A DNA stretch of 32,170 bases from Candidatus Paceibacter sp. (GCA_020724945.1 DYFX01000005.1:1-32170), one strand, 5' to 3'; shown: positions 17,566 through 27,463, counted from the first letter of the stretch. Made by a program: numbers and translations. The notes: generated by a model not told the origin, from the letters alone.

Positions 17566-17575
17566 TCCGAAGTGT

Positions 17576-18079
17576 ATGGACTATCGAAAGGTTGCTATAA
17601 TCAGCTCGATCGCCGTCCTCGTCCTCGGGGGCGGCGTGGTCGGCGTCATCGCCTGGCGCGCGAGCCAGCTCGCGGCGCCGGAGGTCGTCGCGCCCGGCGT
17701 CGACGGGCCGGAAACGCCTGCGAACGGCGGAGGCCTGACGCCGATCCCCGGCGGCGGAACGACGGAACCGGGAACGACGCCCGGAGGGACGGCAGGCGAA
17801 CCGCCTGGAGCGCAATCCGAGACGACGGTCGCCGAGAATCCGCCGAACGCCATCTGCGACGCCGGCATCGACGATTTCGACTGCGACTACGACAACCTGA
17901 CGAACGCGGAGGAGCGCGCGCTGGGTACCGACCCTCGCAAGGAGGATACCGACGGCGACGGACTGACGGACGGCTCGGAAGTCCATACCTGGAAGTCGAA
18001 CCCCTTGAATCCGCGCTCGATCGATCCCAGCATGACCGATCTCGAGGCCGTCAACGCCGGAAAACGCACTACCCGCTAG
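17576..18079 (+). CDS. Single-TM secreted/anchored protein with thrombospondin type 3-like Ca-binding repeat
   Basis: [29 protein letters not shown] segment, Pro/Gly/Thr-rich linker, [47 protein letters not shown]. Confidence 0.75.
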   Translation: MDYRKVAIISSIAVLVLGGGVVGVIAWRASQLAAPEVVAPGVDGPETPANGGGLTPIPGGGTTEPGTTPGGTAGEPPGAQSETTVAENPPNAICDAGIDDFDCDYDNLTNAEERALGTDPRKEDTDGDGLTDGSEVHTWKSNPLNPRSIDPSMTDLEAVNAGKRTTR

Positions 18080-18083
18080 CGCT

Positions 18084-18689
18084 ATGATCTTCATCTTCGA
18101 CGACAAGAACGAACCGGCCGACATCTTCGCGGATATCCCGTCGGAGAAGCCGCCTGCGCCCGGCCAGCCGCCCGCCGGGACGACCCCGCTTACGGTCGGC
18201 GCTTCCGGCGTCATCCTGGAGCGCGCCCCGTTCGGCAAGAAGTGGGTCGTGCTCCTCCTGCTCGTCCTCCTGCTCGGCGGAGGCGCCGCCGCGTATTTCC
18301 TCTTGATGCGCGGAGATGCCGAGGTCCCGCTCGCCCCCGGCACCGAACAACCGGCGCCGGAGCCCCAGCCCGAACCCCAGCCCGAACCCGAACCTGAACC
18401 GGAGCCCCAGCCGGAACCCGAACCCGAACCTGAACCGGAGCCTGTAACGGCGGATGTCGACACCGATGGCGACGGTCTCACGGACGCGCAGGAGGCCGTC
18501 CTGGGCACGGATCCGAACAGCGTCGACACCGACGGCGACGGCCTATCTGACCGGGAAGAGGTGCAGGTCTACCAGACGGATCCGCTCGATGCCGATACCG
18601 ACGATGACGGCTTCAGCGACGGAGAGGAAGTGCAGAACCGCTACAATCCCAGGGGAGAAGGACGCCTCGGCGAGATCCCGACCCCGTAA
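18084..18689 (+). CDS. Single-TM protein with (PE/PQ)n linker and thrombospondin type 3-like repeats
   Basis: [23 protein letters not shown], linker [89 protein letters not shown]. Confidence 0.8.
   Translation: MIFIFDDKNEPADIFADIPSEKPPAPGQPPAGTTPLTVGASGVILERAPFGKKWVVLLLLVLLLGGGAAAYFLLMRGDAEVPLAPGTEQPAPEPQPEPQPEPEPEPEPQPEPEPEPEPEPVTADVDTDGDGLTDAQEAVLGTDPNSVDTDGDGLSDREEVQVYQTDPLDADTDDDGFSDGEEVQNRYNPRGEGRLGEIPTP
18344..18447 (+). repeat. Degenerate Pro-Glu/Pro-Gln coding repeat
   Basis: cccgaacccgaacctgaaccggagcc appears twice in tandem; encodes the PEPQPEP linker. Confidence 0.8.
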
Positions 18690-18701
18690 CGAACCCGCGC
18701 C

Positions 18702-19682
18702 ATGGCCGAACAGCCGAAACAACTCGGAGGAACCCCGAAGGAGCCGGTGATCTACACCATCCCCGAGCAGTTTTACGGTTTGGCGGCGAAAGCCCAGCTT
18801 CCGAAGGAAACGGTCGTGCCGGCGACAGGCTCCGCCCCGACAACCGTGCAGGCGGCGCCGGCGCCCGCGACGGAAGAGAAGAAGGGGAGCAGGGCCTGGA
18901 TCCTGATCCCGATCGTCGCCCTCCTGCTCGTGGTAGGACTCGGTTTCGGCGCGTGGTACCTTTTGCGCCCCAAGCCGCCCGCCGCGCCTTCCCAGCCTTC
19001 CGTGACGCTGCCGACGACGCCGCAGCCCCAGCCGGAACCCGAGCCCCAGCCTGAACCCGAACCCGAACCCGAACCGGAACCGGAGCCCGAACCGGAACCG
19101 GCGGCGCTCGCGCCGGCAGGCGACGAGGATGGCGATGGCCTCTCGAACGGCGAAGAGGCGCTCTACGGCACGGATCCGCAGATCGTGGATACCGACGGAG
19201 ACAGCTTCTCGGACGGACTCGAAGTCATGAACCTCTACAATCCGGCCGGTTTCACGCCGACGCGCCTCGTCGAAGCCGGACTCGTCGCCGCATACGCCTC
19301 GCCGAACGGCACCTTCGAGGTGCTGCACCCGATCGCATGGAACGCGGCGCGGTCCGAAGCTGAAGGCGACGGCGCCCTCATCCGCGCGGCGATCACGGGC
19401 GACGCGTTCGGCGTCCTCGTGCAGGAGAACCCCGAAGGCCAGTCGCTGCTCGACTGGTACTTGAGCCGGAACTCGGCGGTCTCCGCGGCGGAGGTCGCGC
19501 AGACCACGACCAAGAGCGGCCTGGAGCTCCTGCGCGGTCCGGACGAGAACGGCGTCCTCGTCGCCTATGCCGATCTCGGCGGCGGCGCCGTCTACAGGCT
19601 GTCGTATGTCCCGGGGGACCTCGGCATCCTCTACCGCTCGACCTTCACGATGTTCATCAACAGTTTCAGCGCGCAGCCATGA
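18702..19682 (+). CDS. Single-TM protein with PEPEP linker, thrombospondin type 3-like repeat and C-terminal globular domain
   Basis: TM AWILIPIVALLLVVGLGFGAWYLL, linker [73 protein letters not shown], then ~140 aa resembling a lipoprotein-like beta domain. Confidence 0.75.
   Translation: MAEQPKQLGGTPKEPVIYTIPEQFYGLAAKAQLPKETVVPATGSAPTTVQAAPAPATEEKKGSRAWILIPIVALLLVVGLGFGAWYLLRPKPPAAPSQPSVTLPTTPQPQPEPEPQPEPEPEPEPEPEPEPEPAALAPAGDEDGDGLSNGEEALYGTDPQIVDTDGDSFSDGLEVMNLYNPAGFTPTRLVEAGLVAAYASPNGTFEVLHPIAWNAARSEAEGDGALIRAAITGDAFGVLVQENPEGQSLLDWYLSRNSAVSAAEVAQTTTKSGLELLRGPDENGVLVAYADLGGGAVYRLSYVPGDLGILYRSTFTMFINSFSAQP
19018..19101 (+). repeat. Degenerate Pro-Glu/Pro-Gln coding repeat
   Basis: Tandem ccggaacccgagccccagcctgaacccgaacccgaa... 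Confidence 0.75.
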
Positions 19683-20119
19683 AGGTGACGGTATCCGTCG
19701 CCCGACGCGTGGCGGCGCCGGTCAGCGACGCCTGGGTCGGAAAGCTCGTCGAAGGCGCGTTGCGAGGCGCCAAGGCCAAGGCCGTCAAGGAAGTCGGCGT
19801 CGTGTTCGTCGCGGACGAGGAAATGATCGCCTTGAACGCGGCGCACCGCGGCAAGCGCAAGACGACCGATGTCCTTTCCTTCGGCAACGACGGCGCTTGG
19901 GTCGGCGAGAATGCCGGACTGCTCGGCGACATCGTCATCTCCGTCCCGCAGGTGAAGCGCCAGGCCGCCGAAGCCGGGAAGGCCCTGCGCGACGAGCTCG
20001 CGCTCATGGTCGTGCACGGCACCCTGCACCTGCTCGGCCATGATCACGAGACCTTGAAGCAAGAGAAGGAGATGTTCGGCCTCCAGAAACGCATCCTGAA
20101 GAGACTCGGCTATGCTTGA
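19679..20119 (+). CDS. ybeY: rRNA maturation endoribonuclease YbeY
   Basis: GKRKTTDVLSFGND...GDIVISVPQVKRQA...ELALMVVHGTLHLLGHDHE zinc-binding HGxLHLxGxDH motif; ATGA overlap with upstream gene. Confidence 0.93.
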   Translation: MKVTVSVARRVAAPVSDAWVGKLVEGALRGAKAKAVKEVGVVFVADEEMIALNAAHRGKRKTTDVLSFGNDGAWVGENAGLLGDIVISVPQVKRQAAEAGKALRDELALMVVHGTLHLLGHDHETLKQEKEMFGLQKRILKRLGYA

Positions 20120-20477
20120 TCCCCGCCGGTTCGCCCGCAGCCTGAAATTCGCCTGGAACGGCATCGCGACCCTCGCCAGGGAGGAGCAGAGTTTCCGTCT
20201 CCAGCTCGCCGCCGCCGCCGTCCTGGCGGTCTTGGTCTACCTGTTCGACCTCTCGCGGGGCGAGAAGGCGCTCGTCGTCGTTGTGGCCGCCTTCACGCTC
20301 GTGCTAGAATTGCTGAACGGCGCCGTCGAACGGCTCGTCGACCTGTTCAAGCCGCGCATCCACGCGTATGCGGAACAGATCAAGGACATGATGGCGGGCG
20401 CGGTGCTCGTCAGTTCCGTCGGCGCGCTCCTCGTCGGCATCTTGGTGTTTTGGCCCCATGTGGCCGAGAAGTTCTAG
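20112..20477 (+). CDS. dgkA: Diacylglycerol kinase (DgkA/undecaprenol kinase family)
   Basis: RSLKFAWNGIATLAREEQSFRLQL...LVLELLNGAVERLVDLFKPRIHAYAEQIKDMMAGAVLVSSVGALLVGILVF: DAGK_prokar pattern (E-x-x-N-xx-E). Confidence 0.88.
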   Translation: MLDPRRFARSLKFAWNGIATLAREEQSFRLQLAAAAVLAVLVYLFDLSRGEKALVVVVAAFTLVLELLNGAVERLVDLFKPRIHAYAEQIKDMMAGAVLVSSVGALLVGILVFWPHVAEKF

Positions 20478-20485
20478 CGATACCC

Positions 20486-21745
20486 ATGGCCAAGTCTTCC
20501 GCCTCCGACATCATCACCGGACTCGACATCGGCTCATCGTCGGTGCGCGTCGCCGTCGGACAGCGGTCGTCTTCAGGTTCCGGCCGCGAGGCCATCCAGA
20601 TCATCGGCGCGGCCGAGGCGCCCTCGGTCGGCGTCGCCAAGGGCGTCATCACCTCCATCGAAGACGCGATCTCTTCCGTATCCACCTGCCTCGAGAAAGT
20701 CGAGCGCATGACCGGGGTCCAGATCGATCGCGCCTTCGTCGGCATCTCCGGCAGCCATATCGTCTCCCAGGAATCCAAAGGCGTCGTGGCCGTCTCGCGC
20801 TCCGACGGCGAGATCCGTGAGGAGGATGTCGATCGCGCCCTCGAGGCCGCCCGCACCGTGGCGACGCCCCTGAACTACGAGATCCTGCATGTGCTGCCGA
20901 AGAGCTTCACGGTCGACGGCCAGTCCGGCATCAAGGATCCGGTCGGCATGACCGGCATCCGGCTCGAGGTCGACGCGCAGATCATCCAGAGCCTCTCGTC
21001 CCAGCTCAAGAACCTCACCAAGTGCGTCTATCGCACCGGCATCGAGATCGACGATGTGGTGCTCGGCATCCTCGCGGCCGCCGAGGCCGTCGCCACGCCG
21101 CGCCAGAAGGAGCTCGGTGTCGCCGTCGCGTCCATCGGAGGTTCCACCACCTCGCTCGCCGTCTTCGAGGAGGGCGACGCGCTGCGCACCGTCGTGCTCC
21201 CGATCGGAAGCGACCACATCACCTCCGACATCGCCATCGGGCTCCGCACCTCCATCGAAGTCGCCGAGCGCGTGAAGATCGAGCACGGCCTGGCCTCGTC
21301 GCGCGAGGTGAAGAAGGAGGATATCCGCCTCGCCGACCTCGGCGCGGAGGAGGATGAGGTCGTCTCCAAGAAATTCGTCGCCGAGATCATCGAGGCGCGC
21401 GTCGAGGAGATCTTCGGCAAGATCGACAAGGAACTGAAGAAGATCGACCGCAGCGGCCGCCTGCCGGCCGGCATCATCCTGACCGGCGGGGGAGCGAAGC
21501 TCAACGGCCTCGTCGACATGGCCAAGACCGAGCTCCGCCTTCCGGCCGCGCTCGGCTACCCGGTCAATGTCTCGAGCATCACCGACCGCACCAACGACAT
21601 CGCCTTCTCGACGGCCACCGGCCTCGTGCTTTGGGGCCACCACCTTTCCGAGTCGGCGCGCGGCGGCGCGGGCCTCGCGGGGCGCTTCGGCGACATGCAG
21701 ATCGGCAACAAGCTCAAGAAGCTCCTGAAATCCCTGCTTCCTTAG
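20486..21745 (+). CDS. ftsA: Cell division protein FtsA
   Basis: [26 protein letters not shown]...[21 protein letters not shown]...[17 protein letters not shown]...[22 protein letters not shown]. Start at 20486 preferred to ORF-track 20450. Confidence 0.92.
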   Translation: MAKSSASDIITGLDIGSSSVRVAVGQRSSSGSGREAIQIIGAAEAPSVGVAKGVITSIEDAISSVSTCLEKVERMTGVQIDRAFVGISGSHIVSQESKGVVAVSRSDGEIREEDVDRALEAARTVATPLNYEILHVLPKSFTVDGQSGIKDPVGMTGIRLEVDAQIIQSLSSQLKNLTKCVYRTGIEIDDVVLGILAAAEAVATPRQKELGVAVASIGGSTTSLAVFEEGDALRTVVLPIGSDHITSDIAIGLRTSIEVAERVKIEHGLASSREVKKEDIRLADLGAEEDEVVSKKFVAEIIEARVEEIFGKIDKELKKIDRSGRLPAGIILTGGGAKLNGLVDMAKTELRLPAALGYPVNVSSITDRTNDIAFSTATGLVLWGHHLSESARGGAGLAGRFGDMQIGNKLKKLLKSLLP

Positions 21746-21772
21746 GGGATATCTTGAACAAATCGGCTGTTC

Positions 21773-21799
21773 AAGCACCGTTGAAACCGGTGCTTTTTT
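21773..21799 (+). terminator. Rho-independent terminator between ftsA and ftsZ
   Basis: aagcaccg-ttgaaac-cggtgctt followed by tttt. Confidence 0.75.
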
Positions 21800-21809
21800 C
21801 GTGTACGAT
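21781..21809 (+). promoter_or_regulatory. Candidate ftsZ promoter overlapping the ftsA terminator
   Basis: TTGAAA (21781-21786), 17-nt spacer, TACGAT (21804-21809), ATG at 21846. Confidence 0.4.
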
Positions 21810-21845
21810 TTCAAGGAAGAACATCTAACCGCACGCGCGCACCGT

Positions 21846-23093
21846 ATGGGCGAAGTCAAACCCGCAGTCGAGACATTCGCGAAGATCAAAGTCGTCGGCG
21901 TCGGCGGCTCCGGCAACTCGGCCGTCAATCGCATGATCACCTCCAAGATCCGGGGGGTCGAGTTCATCGCCGTCAACACGGATGTCCAGGCGCTGCATCA
22001 CTCGCACGCGCCCGTGAAGCTCCATATCGGCAAGACCGTCACGCGCGGCCTCGGCGCCGGCATGGACCCCGAGATGGGCAAGCGCGCGGCCGAGGAGAGC
22101 GCCAACGAGATCCGCGAAGCCTTGAAGGACGCGGACATGGTCTTCGTGACCTGCGGCCTCGGCGGCGGCACCGGTACCGGCGCGGGCCCCGTCGTGGCGG
22201 AAATCGCGCGCGACCTCGGCGCCCTCACCGTCGCCGTCGTCACCCGCCCGTTCGCGTTCGAAGGCGCGAAGCGCCGCGATGTGGCCGAAAGCGGCTACAA
22301 GGAGCTCAAGGAGCGCCTCGACACCATCATCACCATCCCGAACGACCGCGTGCTCGGCCTCATCGACAAGAAGACCTCGATGCTCGACGCCTTCAAGATC
22401 GTCGATGATGTCCTGCGCCAGGGCGTCCAAGGCATCAGCGAACTCATCACCGTGCCGGGCCTCATCAATGTGGACTTCGCCGACGTGAAGACCATCATGC
22501 TCGGACAGGGCTCCGCCCTCATGGGCATCGGCCGCGCTTCCGGAGAGAACCGCGCCGCGGAGGCCGCCAAGCAGGCCATCGCGAGCCCGCTCCTCGAGGT
22601 CGCCATCGATGGCGCCCGCGGCATCCTCTTCAACGTCACAGGCGGCGCCGATCTCGGCATGAAGGAGGTCGCCGATGCCGCGGAGGTCATCACCAAGAAC
22701 GCCGACAGCGACGTGAAGGTCATCTTCGGCGCGACCATCGACGAATCGATGCGCGACGAGATCAAGGTCACGGTCGTCGCCACCGGCTTCGACGGCCAGT
22801 CGCGTTCGTCCATGAGCGCGTCGATGAAGAGCGTGCTCTCGGCCGGCTCGCTGACCGCCGCCCCGAAACAGGCCCCTGCGCCCGCCGCCTCGCCGTTCCA
22901 GGCCGCGCCCGCGCCGAAACCGGTCGCGGAAACCCCGAAGCAGCAGCCGCCCGCCGGCGTGCCCCGCCGCATCAAATCGCTCGAACCGGAGCCCCAGCCC
23001 TCGCGCTTCCGCCAGGCCGCCCCGGCCCCGGCCAACGCCGCCGAAGAGGAAGAGCTCGACATCCCGGCGTTCATCCGGAAGAAGATGCTCTAG
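21846..23093 (+). CDS. ftsZ: Cell division protein FtsZ
   Basis: [40 protein letters not shown] (tubulin signature), C-terminal peptide [16 protein letters not shown] at 21801 is an alternative start. Confidence 0.96.
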   Translation: MGEVKPAVETFAKIKVVGVGGSGNSAVNRMITSKIRGVEFIAVNTDVQALHHSHAPVKLHIGKTVTRGLGAGMDPEMGKRAAEESANEIREALKDADMVFVTCGLGGGTGTGAGPVVAEIARDLGALTVAVVTRPFAFEGAKRRDVAESGYKELKERLDTIITIPNDRVLGLIDKKTSMLDAFKIVDDVLRQGVQGISELITVPGLINVDFADVKTIMLGQGSALMGIGRASGENRAAEAAKQAIASPLLEVAIDGARGILFNVTGGADLGMKEVADAAEVITKNADSDVKVIFGATIDESMRDEIKVTVVATGFDGQSRSSMSASMKSVLSAGSLTAAPKQAPAPAASPFQAAPAPKPVAETPKQQPPAGVPRRIKSLEPEPQPSRFRQAAPAPANAAEEEELDIPAFIRKKML

Positions 23094-23099
23094 ACCTCT

Positions 23100-23606
23100 G
23101 TGCGCTGCGTCGCCTGCAACTATAAGGACACCAAGGTCATCGACTCCCGCCTCTCCCAGGGCGGGATGGGAATTCGCCGCCGCCGCCAGTGCCTGAAGTG
23201 CAGCTTCCGCTTCTCGACCGTCGAGGAGGCGGAAATCCTCGACCTCACCGTCATCAAGCGCGACGGACGGCGGGAAGCCTACATGCGCGAGAAGCTTGAG
23301 GGAGGCCTCCGCAAGGCGCTGCAGAAGCGCCCCATCACCGCGGAAACCTTCCATGAGCTGGTCAACCAGGTGGAGCGCGATCTCCAGCGCCGCAAGAAGA
23401 ACGAAGTCACGACGCGCGAGGTCGGCGAGATCGTCATGAACCGCCTGAAGCATGTGGATACGGTGGCGTACATCCGTTTCGCGTCCGTCTATCGCGCCTT
23501 CGAGGATGTGAAGACCTTCCAAGAGGCGCTCGAGCACCTGGCGAGGACGGCCGGCGCGAAGGCGCCGCGCGCGAAGCCGAAAGCCAAGAACAAGAAGAAG
23601 CGCTAG
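23100..23606 (+). CDS. nrdR: Transcriptional repressor NrdR (GTG start)
   Basis: MRCVACNYKDTKVIDSRLSQGGMGIRRRRQCLKCSFRFSTVEEAE zinc ribbon plus ATP-cone. Confidence 0.93.
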   Translation: MRCVACNYKDTKVIDSRLSQGGMGIRRRRQCLKCSFRFSTVEEAEILDLTVIKRDGRREAYMREKLEGGLRKALQKRPITAETFHELVNQVERDLQRRKKNEVTTREVGEIVMNRLKHVDTVAYIRFASVYRAFEDVKTFQEALEHLARTAGAKAPRAKPKAKNKKKR

Positions 23607-23617
23607 CGAGGAACCGT

Positions 23618-24841
23618 ATGGAGGAGTCGACCCCGATCAAGCCGCCCCGGAGGCCTTTGGCGTATGTCATCGTCGCCAGCTTCCTGCTGGGCAGTTTTTC
23701 CGGTTCCGCCTTCGGCGTGCTGTTCGCGATCTCGCTCAACGAGAAGCACTATCCCTGGCGCGAGGCGGTACCGGTCGTCGAAAGCGCGCCGCCCGTTTCC
23801 GCGGAGGATCGACAGGTCATCGACGCGGTCCGCGAGGTCTCGCCGTCGGTCGTCAGCATCATCGTCAGCAAGGATGTCTCGAAGCTGTACAACAGCACGG
23901 GCGTCTTCCCGTTCGAGTTCTTCGGGTTCGGTCCGCCCGAGATGCCGGAGCCGCAGCAGGGCGGGAAGCGGCAGATCGGCGGCGGCACGGGGTTCGTCAT
24001 CTCCGCCGACGGGCTCATCCTCACGAACCGTCATGTCGTGGCCGATGCCGAAGCGGACTACGAGGCCGCGACCTCCGACGGCCGCGTCCTGCCGGCCACG
24101 GTCGTCGCGGTCGACGCCATCCTCGACATCGCCATCCTCAAGGTCGAGGCCCAGGACCTGCCCGTCGCCCCGCTCGGCGAGTCCTCGAAGCTCGAGGCGG
24201 GCGAGACGGTCATCGCCATCGGCAACGCGCTTTCCGAATACAGCAACAGCGTCACCAAGGGCGTCGTCTCCGGCATCAACCGCCGCGTCATCGCGGGCGG
24301 GGGATTCGGCGAGGCGGAGGTCATCGAGGAAGCCATCCAGACCGACGCCGCCATCAATCCCGGGAACTCCGGCGGCCCGCTCGTCGATCTCCGCGGCGAG
24401 GTGGTCGGCGTGAACACCGCGGTCAACCGCTCTGGGCAATCCATCGGCTTCGCCATCCCCATCGACGCCGCCAAGGTCGTCATCGACAGCTACAAGACGC
24501 AGGGGCGCATCGTGCGTCCCTGGCTCGGCGTGCGGTATGTCATGCTGACGCGCGAATCGGCCAGGGCCAACGGCCTCTCCGTGGACGCGGGCGCCTTGGT
24601 CGTCGGCGGCGGGTCCGGCGACGGCGCGGCGGTCCTGCCGGGTTCTCCGGCGGAGGCGGCCGGCATCAAGGCGGGCGATGTCCTGCTGGACATCGACGGC
24701 GCGCCGCTCGGCGAGGATCGTCCGCTCGCGAGCGCCATCGCCCGCAAGCGCGCCGGCGACACCGTTTCCATCCGCCTCCTGCGCGAGACGAACGAACTCG
24801 TCGTCCGCGCGACGCTGACGGAGCTGCCTCTTACGCCCTGA
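23618..24841 (+). CDS. HtrA/DegP-type trypsin-like serine protease with PDZ domain
   Basis: N-terminal TM; TNRHVVAD, LDIAILKVEA, INPGNSGGPLVDLRGEVVGVNTA catalytic triad; PDZ GSPAEAAGIKAGDVLLDIDG. Confidence 0.93.
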   Translation: MEESTPIKPPRRPLAYVIVASFLLGSFSGSAFGVLFAISLNEKHYPWREAVPVVESAPPVSAEDRQVIDAVREVSPSVVSIIVSKDVSKLYNSTGVFPFEFFGFGPPEMPEPQQGGKRQIGGGTGFVISADGLILTNRHVVADAEADYEAATSDGRVLPATVVAVDAILDIAILKVEAQDLPVAPLGESSKLEAGETVIAIGNALSEYSNSVTKGVVSGINRRVIAGGGFGEAEVIEEAIQTDAAINPGNSGGPLVDLRGEVVGVNTAVNRSGQSIGFAIPIDAAKVVIDSYKTQGRIVRPWLGVRYVMLTRESARANGLSVDAGALVVGGGSGDGAAVLPGSPAEAAGIKAGDVLLDIDGAPLGEDRPLASAIARKRAGDTVSIRLLRETNELVVRATLTELPLTP

Positions 24842-24850
24842 CCGTTCCCT

Positions 24851-26293
24851 ATGGATTTCAAGCGCACCAAGATCGTCTGCACCATCGGTCCGGCGTCCGC
24901 CGCTCCGGAAACGCTCCGCGCGCTCGTCGCGGCGGGCATGAATGTCGCCCGATTGAACTTCTCGCATGGCAGTTACGACGACCACGCGGAGCTCATCAGG
25001 AAGATCCGCGCCGCCTCCGAGGAACTCGGCGCGCCCGTCGCCATCCTGCAGGACTTGCAAGGTCCGAAGATCCGCGTCGGCGACCTGCCGAAGGAGGGCG
25101 TGAAGCTCGAAAACGGGGCGCGCGTCGTCTTCACGACCGGCGAGGCGGACATCCCCGCGCTCAAGCTCCCGGTGACCTACGAGAAGCTGCATGAGGACGT
25201 GAAGGCCGGGGAGCGCATCCTGCTCGACGACGGCCTGCTTTCGGCCAAGGTGATCGAGGTGAAGGGGCGCGAAGTCGCCTGCGAGATGATCGACGGCGGC
25301 GTCCTCACCTCGCACAAGGGCGTGAATTTCCCGGACTCGCACCTCACGGTCTCGCCCATCACGGAGAAGGACAAGGCGGACCTCGTCTTCGGGGTCGCCC
25401 AGCATGTGGATTTCATCGCCCTCTCGTTCGTCCGTTCGGCCAAGGAGATCGACGACCTGCGCGCCCTCATCAAGGCCGCGGAATCCGCCCCTGGGTTCGC
25501 GCGGGCGCACGAGTCGCCGATCCGCATCGTCGCCAAGATCGAGAAGCGCGAGGCGATCGAGAACATCGAGACCATCCTCGAGACGGTCGACGCCATCATG
25601 GTCGCGCGCGGCGATCTCGGCATCGAGACGGACGCGGCCGCGGTGCCGATCGAGCAGAAGCGCCTCATCGCCAGATGCCGCGACATCGCCAAACCCGTCA
25701 TCGTCGCCACCCAGATGCTCGATTCGATGATCCGGAACCCGCGCCCCACGCGCGCGGAGGTCTCGGATGTCGCCAACGCCGTCATCGATCACGCCGACGC
25801 CGTGATGCTTTCGGGCGAGACGGCCGGCGGGAAGTATCCGGTCGAGGCGGTGGAGATGATGGCGAAGATCGCGCGCGAGACCGAAGCCTCGTCGCTCGAC
25901 GATCTCGATGTCGAGCACCGGCGCGGCGACGCGCGCTCCGTGGAGGAGGCCGTGTCCGAGATCGCCAACGTGCTCGTCCGCGATGTCGAGGTGAAGCTCG
26001 TGATGGTCGCCTCGGCTTTGGGTGACCTGGCGCGCATCGTCAGCCGTTTCCGTCCGGAAACGCCGATCATGGCCGCCACCGACGACGCCCGGGTCATGCG
26101 CCAGCTCTGCCTTTCCTGGGGTATCGTACCCGTCCTCCTGCCTCGCACCGGCGACGCCGAGAGCTTCTTCGCCGCGGCCGCCGCCGAAGCCAAGCGCCTC
26201 GGATTGGCCGCTTCCGGCGACAAGGCCGTCGTGGTCGGCGGCGAGCCCGTCGGCGCGCTGGCCGATCGCGTGGAGATCCGGGAGATCCCGTAA
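24851..26293 (+). CDS. pyk: Pyruvate kinase
   Basis: KRTKIVCTIGPAS, MNVARLNFSHGSYDDH, ILQDLQGPKIRVG, AIMVARGDLGIE, VIVATQMLDSMIRNPRPTRAEVSDVANAV. Confidence 0.96.
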   Translation: MDFKRTKIVCTIGPASAAPETLRALVAAGMNVARLNFSHGSYDDHAELIRKIRAASEELGAPVAILQDLQGPKIRVGDLPKEGVKLENGARVVFTTGEADIPALKLPVTYEKLHEDVKAGERILLDDGLLSAKVIEVKGREVACEMIDGGVLTSHKGVNFPDSHLTVSPITEKDKADLVFGVAQHVDFIALSFVRSAKEIDDLRALIKAAESAPGFARAHESPIRIVAKIEKREAIENIETILETVDAIMVARGDLGIETDAAAVPIEQKRLIARCRDIAKPVIVATQMLDSMIRNPRPTRAEVSDVANAVIDHADAVMLSGETAGGKYPVEAVEMMAKIARETEASSLDDLDVEHRRGDARSVEEAVSEIANVLVRDVEVKLVMVASALGDLARIVSRFRPETPIMAATDDARVMRQLCLSWGIVPVLLPRTGDAESFFAAAAAEAKRLGLAASGDKAVVVGGEPVGALADRVEIREIP

Positions 26294-26294
26294 G

Positions 26295-26303
26295 TGCTAT
26301 ACT
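26295..26303 (+). promoter_or_regulatory. Extended -10 promoter element TGCTATACT
   Basis: TGC-TATACT immediately after the pyk stop; predicted start site falls at or near the ATG at 26312. Confidence 0.55.
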
Positions 26304-26311
26304 GGAAGCCT

Positions 26312-27463
26312 ATGGCCTCGTCGTCGCGGCAGCGCCGCCTCCGCATCAATGTCGGGTTGAAGGTGGCCGCCATGGTCATCTTCTTCGAGGTCCTGATGAT
26401 CACGGCGTACACGATCGTCACGAACCTCATCATCGACGAGCAGGCCGTCGCGCGCGTCCTGAACTTGAGCCAGCAGAATCTCATCGCCATCGTGCTGATC
26501 GCGTCGCTGGTCCTGGCGGGCTACCTGACCTACATGGTCATCACGCGCATCTTCAGCCCCGTCTCGGAGCTGGCGCGCGTCACCGAGCGGCTCATGGCCG
26601 GCGACCTCGATGTCCGCCTCGACATCCGGACGGGCGACGAGCTCGAGGTGCTGGCCGAGCGGTTCAACGCCATGGCGGCCGCCCTCAAGGCCGAACGCGC
26701 CTCGCTCGAGAACAAGGTCCACGAGCGCACCAAGGCGCTCGAGGCCGCCCAGCGCCAGGAGCTGGAGCGGCAGAACGATGTCCTGAAGCTCAAGGATGAG
26801 TTCCTTTTCGTGGCGGCGCATGAGTTGCGCACGCCGGTGACCTCCATCCGCTGGAGCCTCGAATCCGTCTCCGATCGCGAGATGTCGAAGGAGATCCGCC
26901 AGGCGTTCGAGGATGCCATGAACGCCAGCAAGAACTTGAGCACGCTCGTCGAGGATCTGCTCAACATGGCGCGCCTCGACGCCCGGCGCATCCCGTTCAA
27001 GAAGGAGTTCGTCAACCTGGTCGAGGCCGCGCGGAGTGCGCTCAAGGAGCTCGGTCCTATCGCGGAGAAGAAGAAGGTCCATCTCGCGGTGGAGGCGCCG
27101 GAAGGCCTCGTCCCGATGGCGCTGGCCGACGAGCGCCGCGTCAACGAGGTGCTCGTCAACCTGGTCTCGAACGCCGTGAAGTACAACAGGCAGGGCGGCC
27201 ATGTCACGGTGAAGGTTTCCCGCGAGGAGCCGTACATGCGCTACGATGTCACGGACGACGGGCCGGGCATCCCGACGGAAGAGCAGCACCATCTTTTCGA
27301 GAAGTTCTGGCGCGCCAAGACTTCAGGCGCCGTCGAGGGCAGCGGCCTCGGCCTGTTCATCACCAAACGCCTGGTCGAAGGCATGAACGGCATCATCTCC
27401 TTCGAGAGCGTGCCGGGCGAACGGACGACCTTCACGGTCCGCCTGCCGGTCGCCAAGTCATAG
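26312..27463 (+). CDS. Sensor histidine kinase (2 TM, HAMP, HisKA, HATPase_c)
   Basis: HAMP-like RIFSPVSELARVTERLMAGDLDVRL, H-box FVAAHELRTPVTSIRWSLESV, N-box VNLVSNAVKYN, G-boxes DDGPGIPTE and GSGLGLFITKRLVEGMNG. Confidence 0.92.
   Translation: MASSSRQRRLRINVGLKVAAMVIFFEVLMITAYTIVTNLIIDEQAVARVLNLSQQNLIAIVLIASLVLAGYLTYMVITRIFSPVSELARVTERLMAGDLDVRLDIRTGDELEVLAERFNAMAAALKAERASLENKVHERTKALEAAQRQELERQNDVLKLKDEFLFVAAHELRTPVTSIRWSLESVSDREMSKEIRQAFEDAMNASKNLSTLVEDLLNMARLDARRIPFKKEFVNLVEAARSALKELGPIAEKKKVHLAVEAPEGLVPMALADERRVNEVLVNLVSNAVKYNRQGGHVTVKVSREEPYMRYDVTDDGPGIPTEEQHHLFEKFWRAKTSGAVEGSGLGLFITKRLVEGMNGIISFESVPGERTTFTVRLPVAKS

Noticed and set aside
20573-25918. Large minus-strand ORFs (468, 570, 771 aa)
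   Set aside because: Antisense to ftsA, ftsZ/nrdR, and htrA/pyk, all unambiguous.
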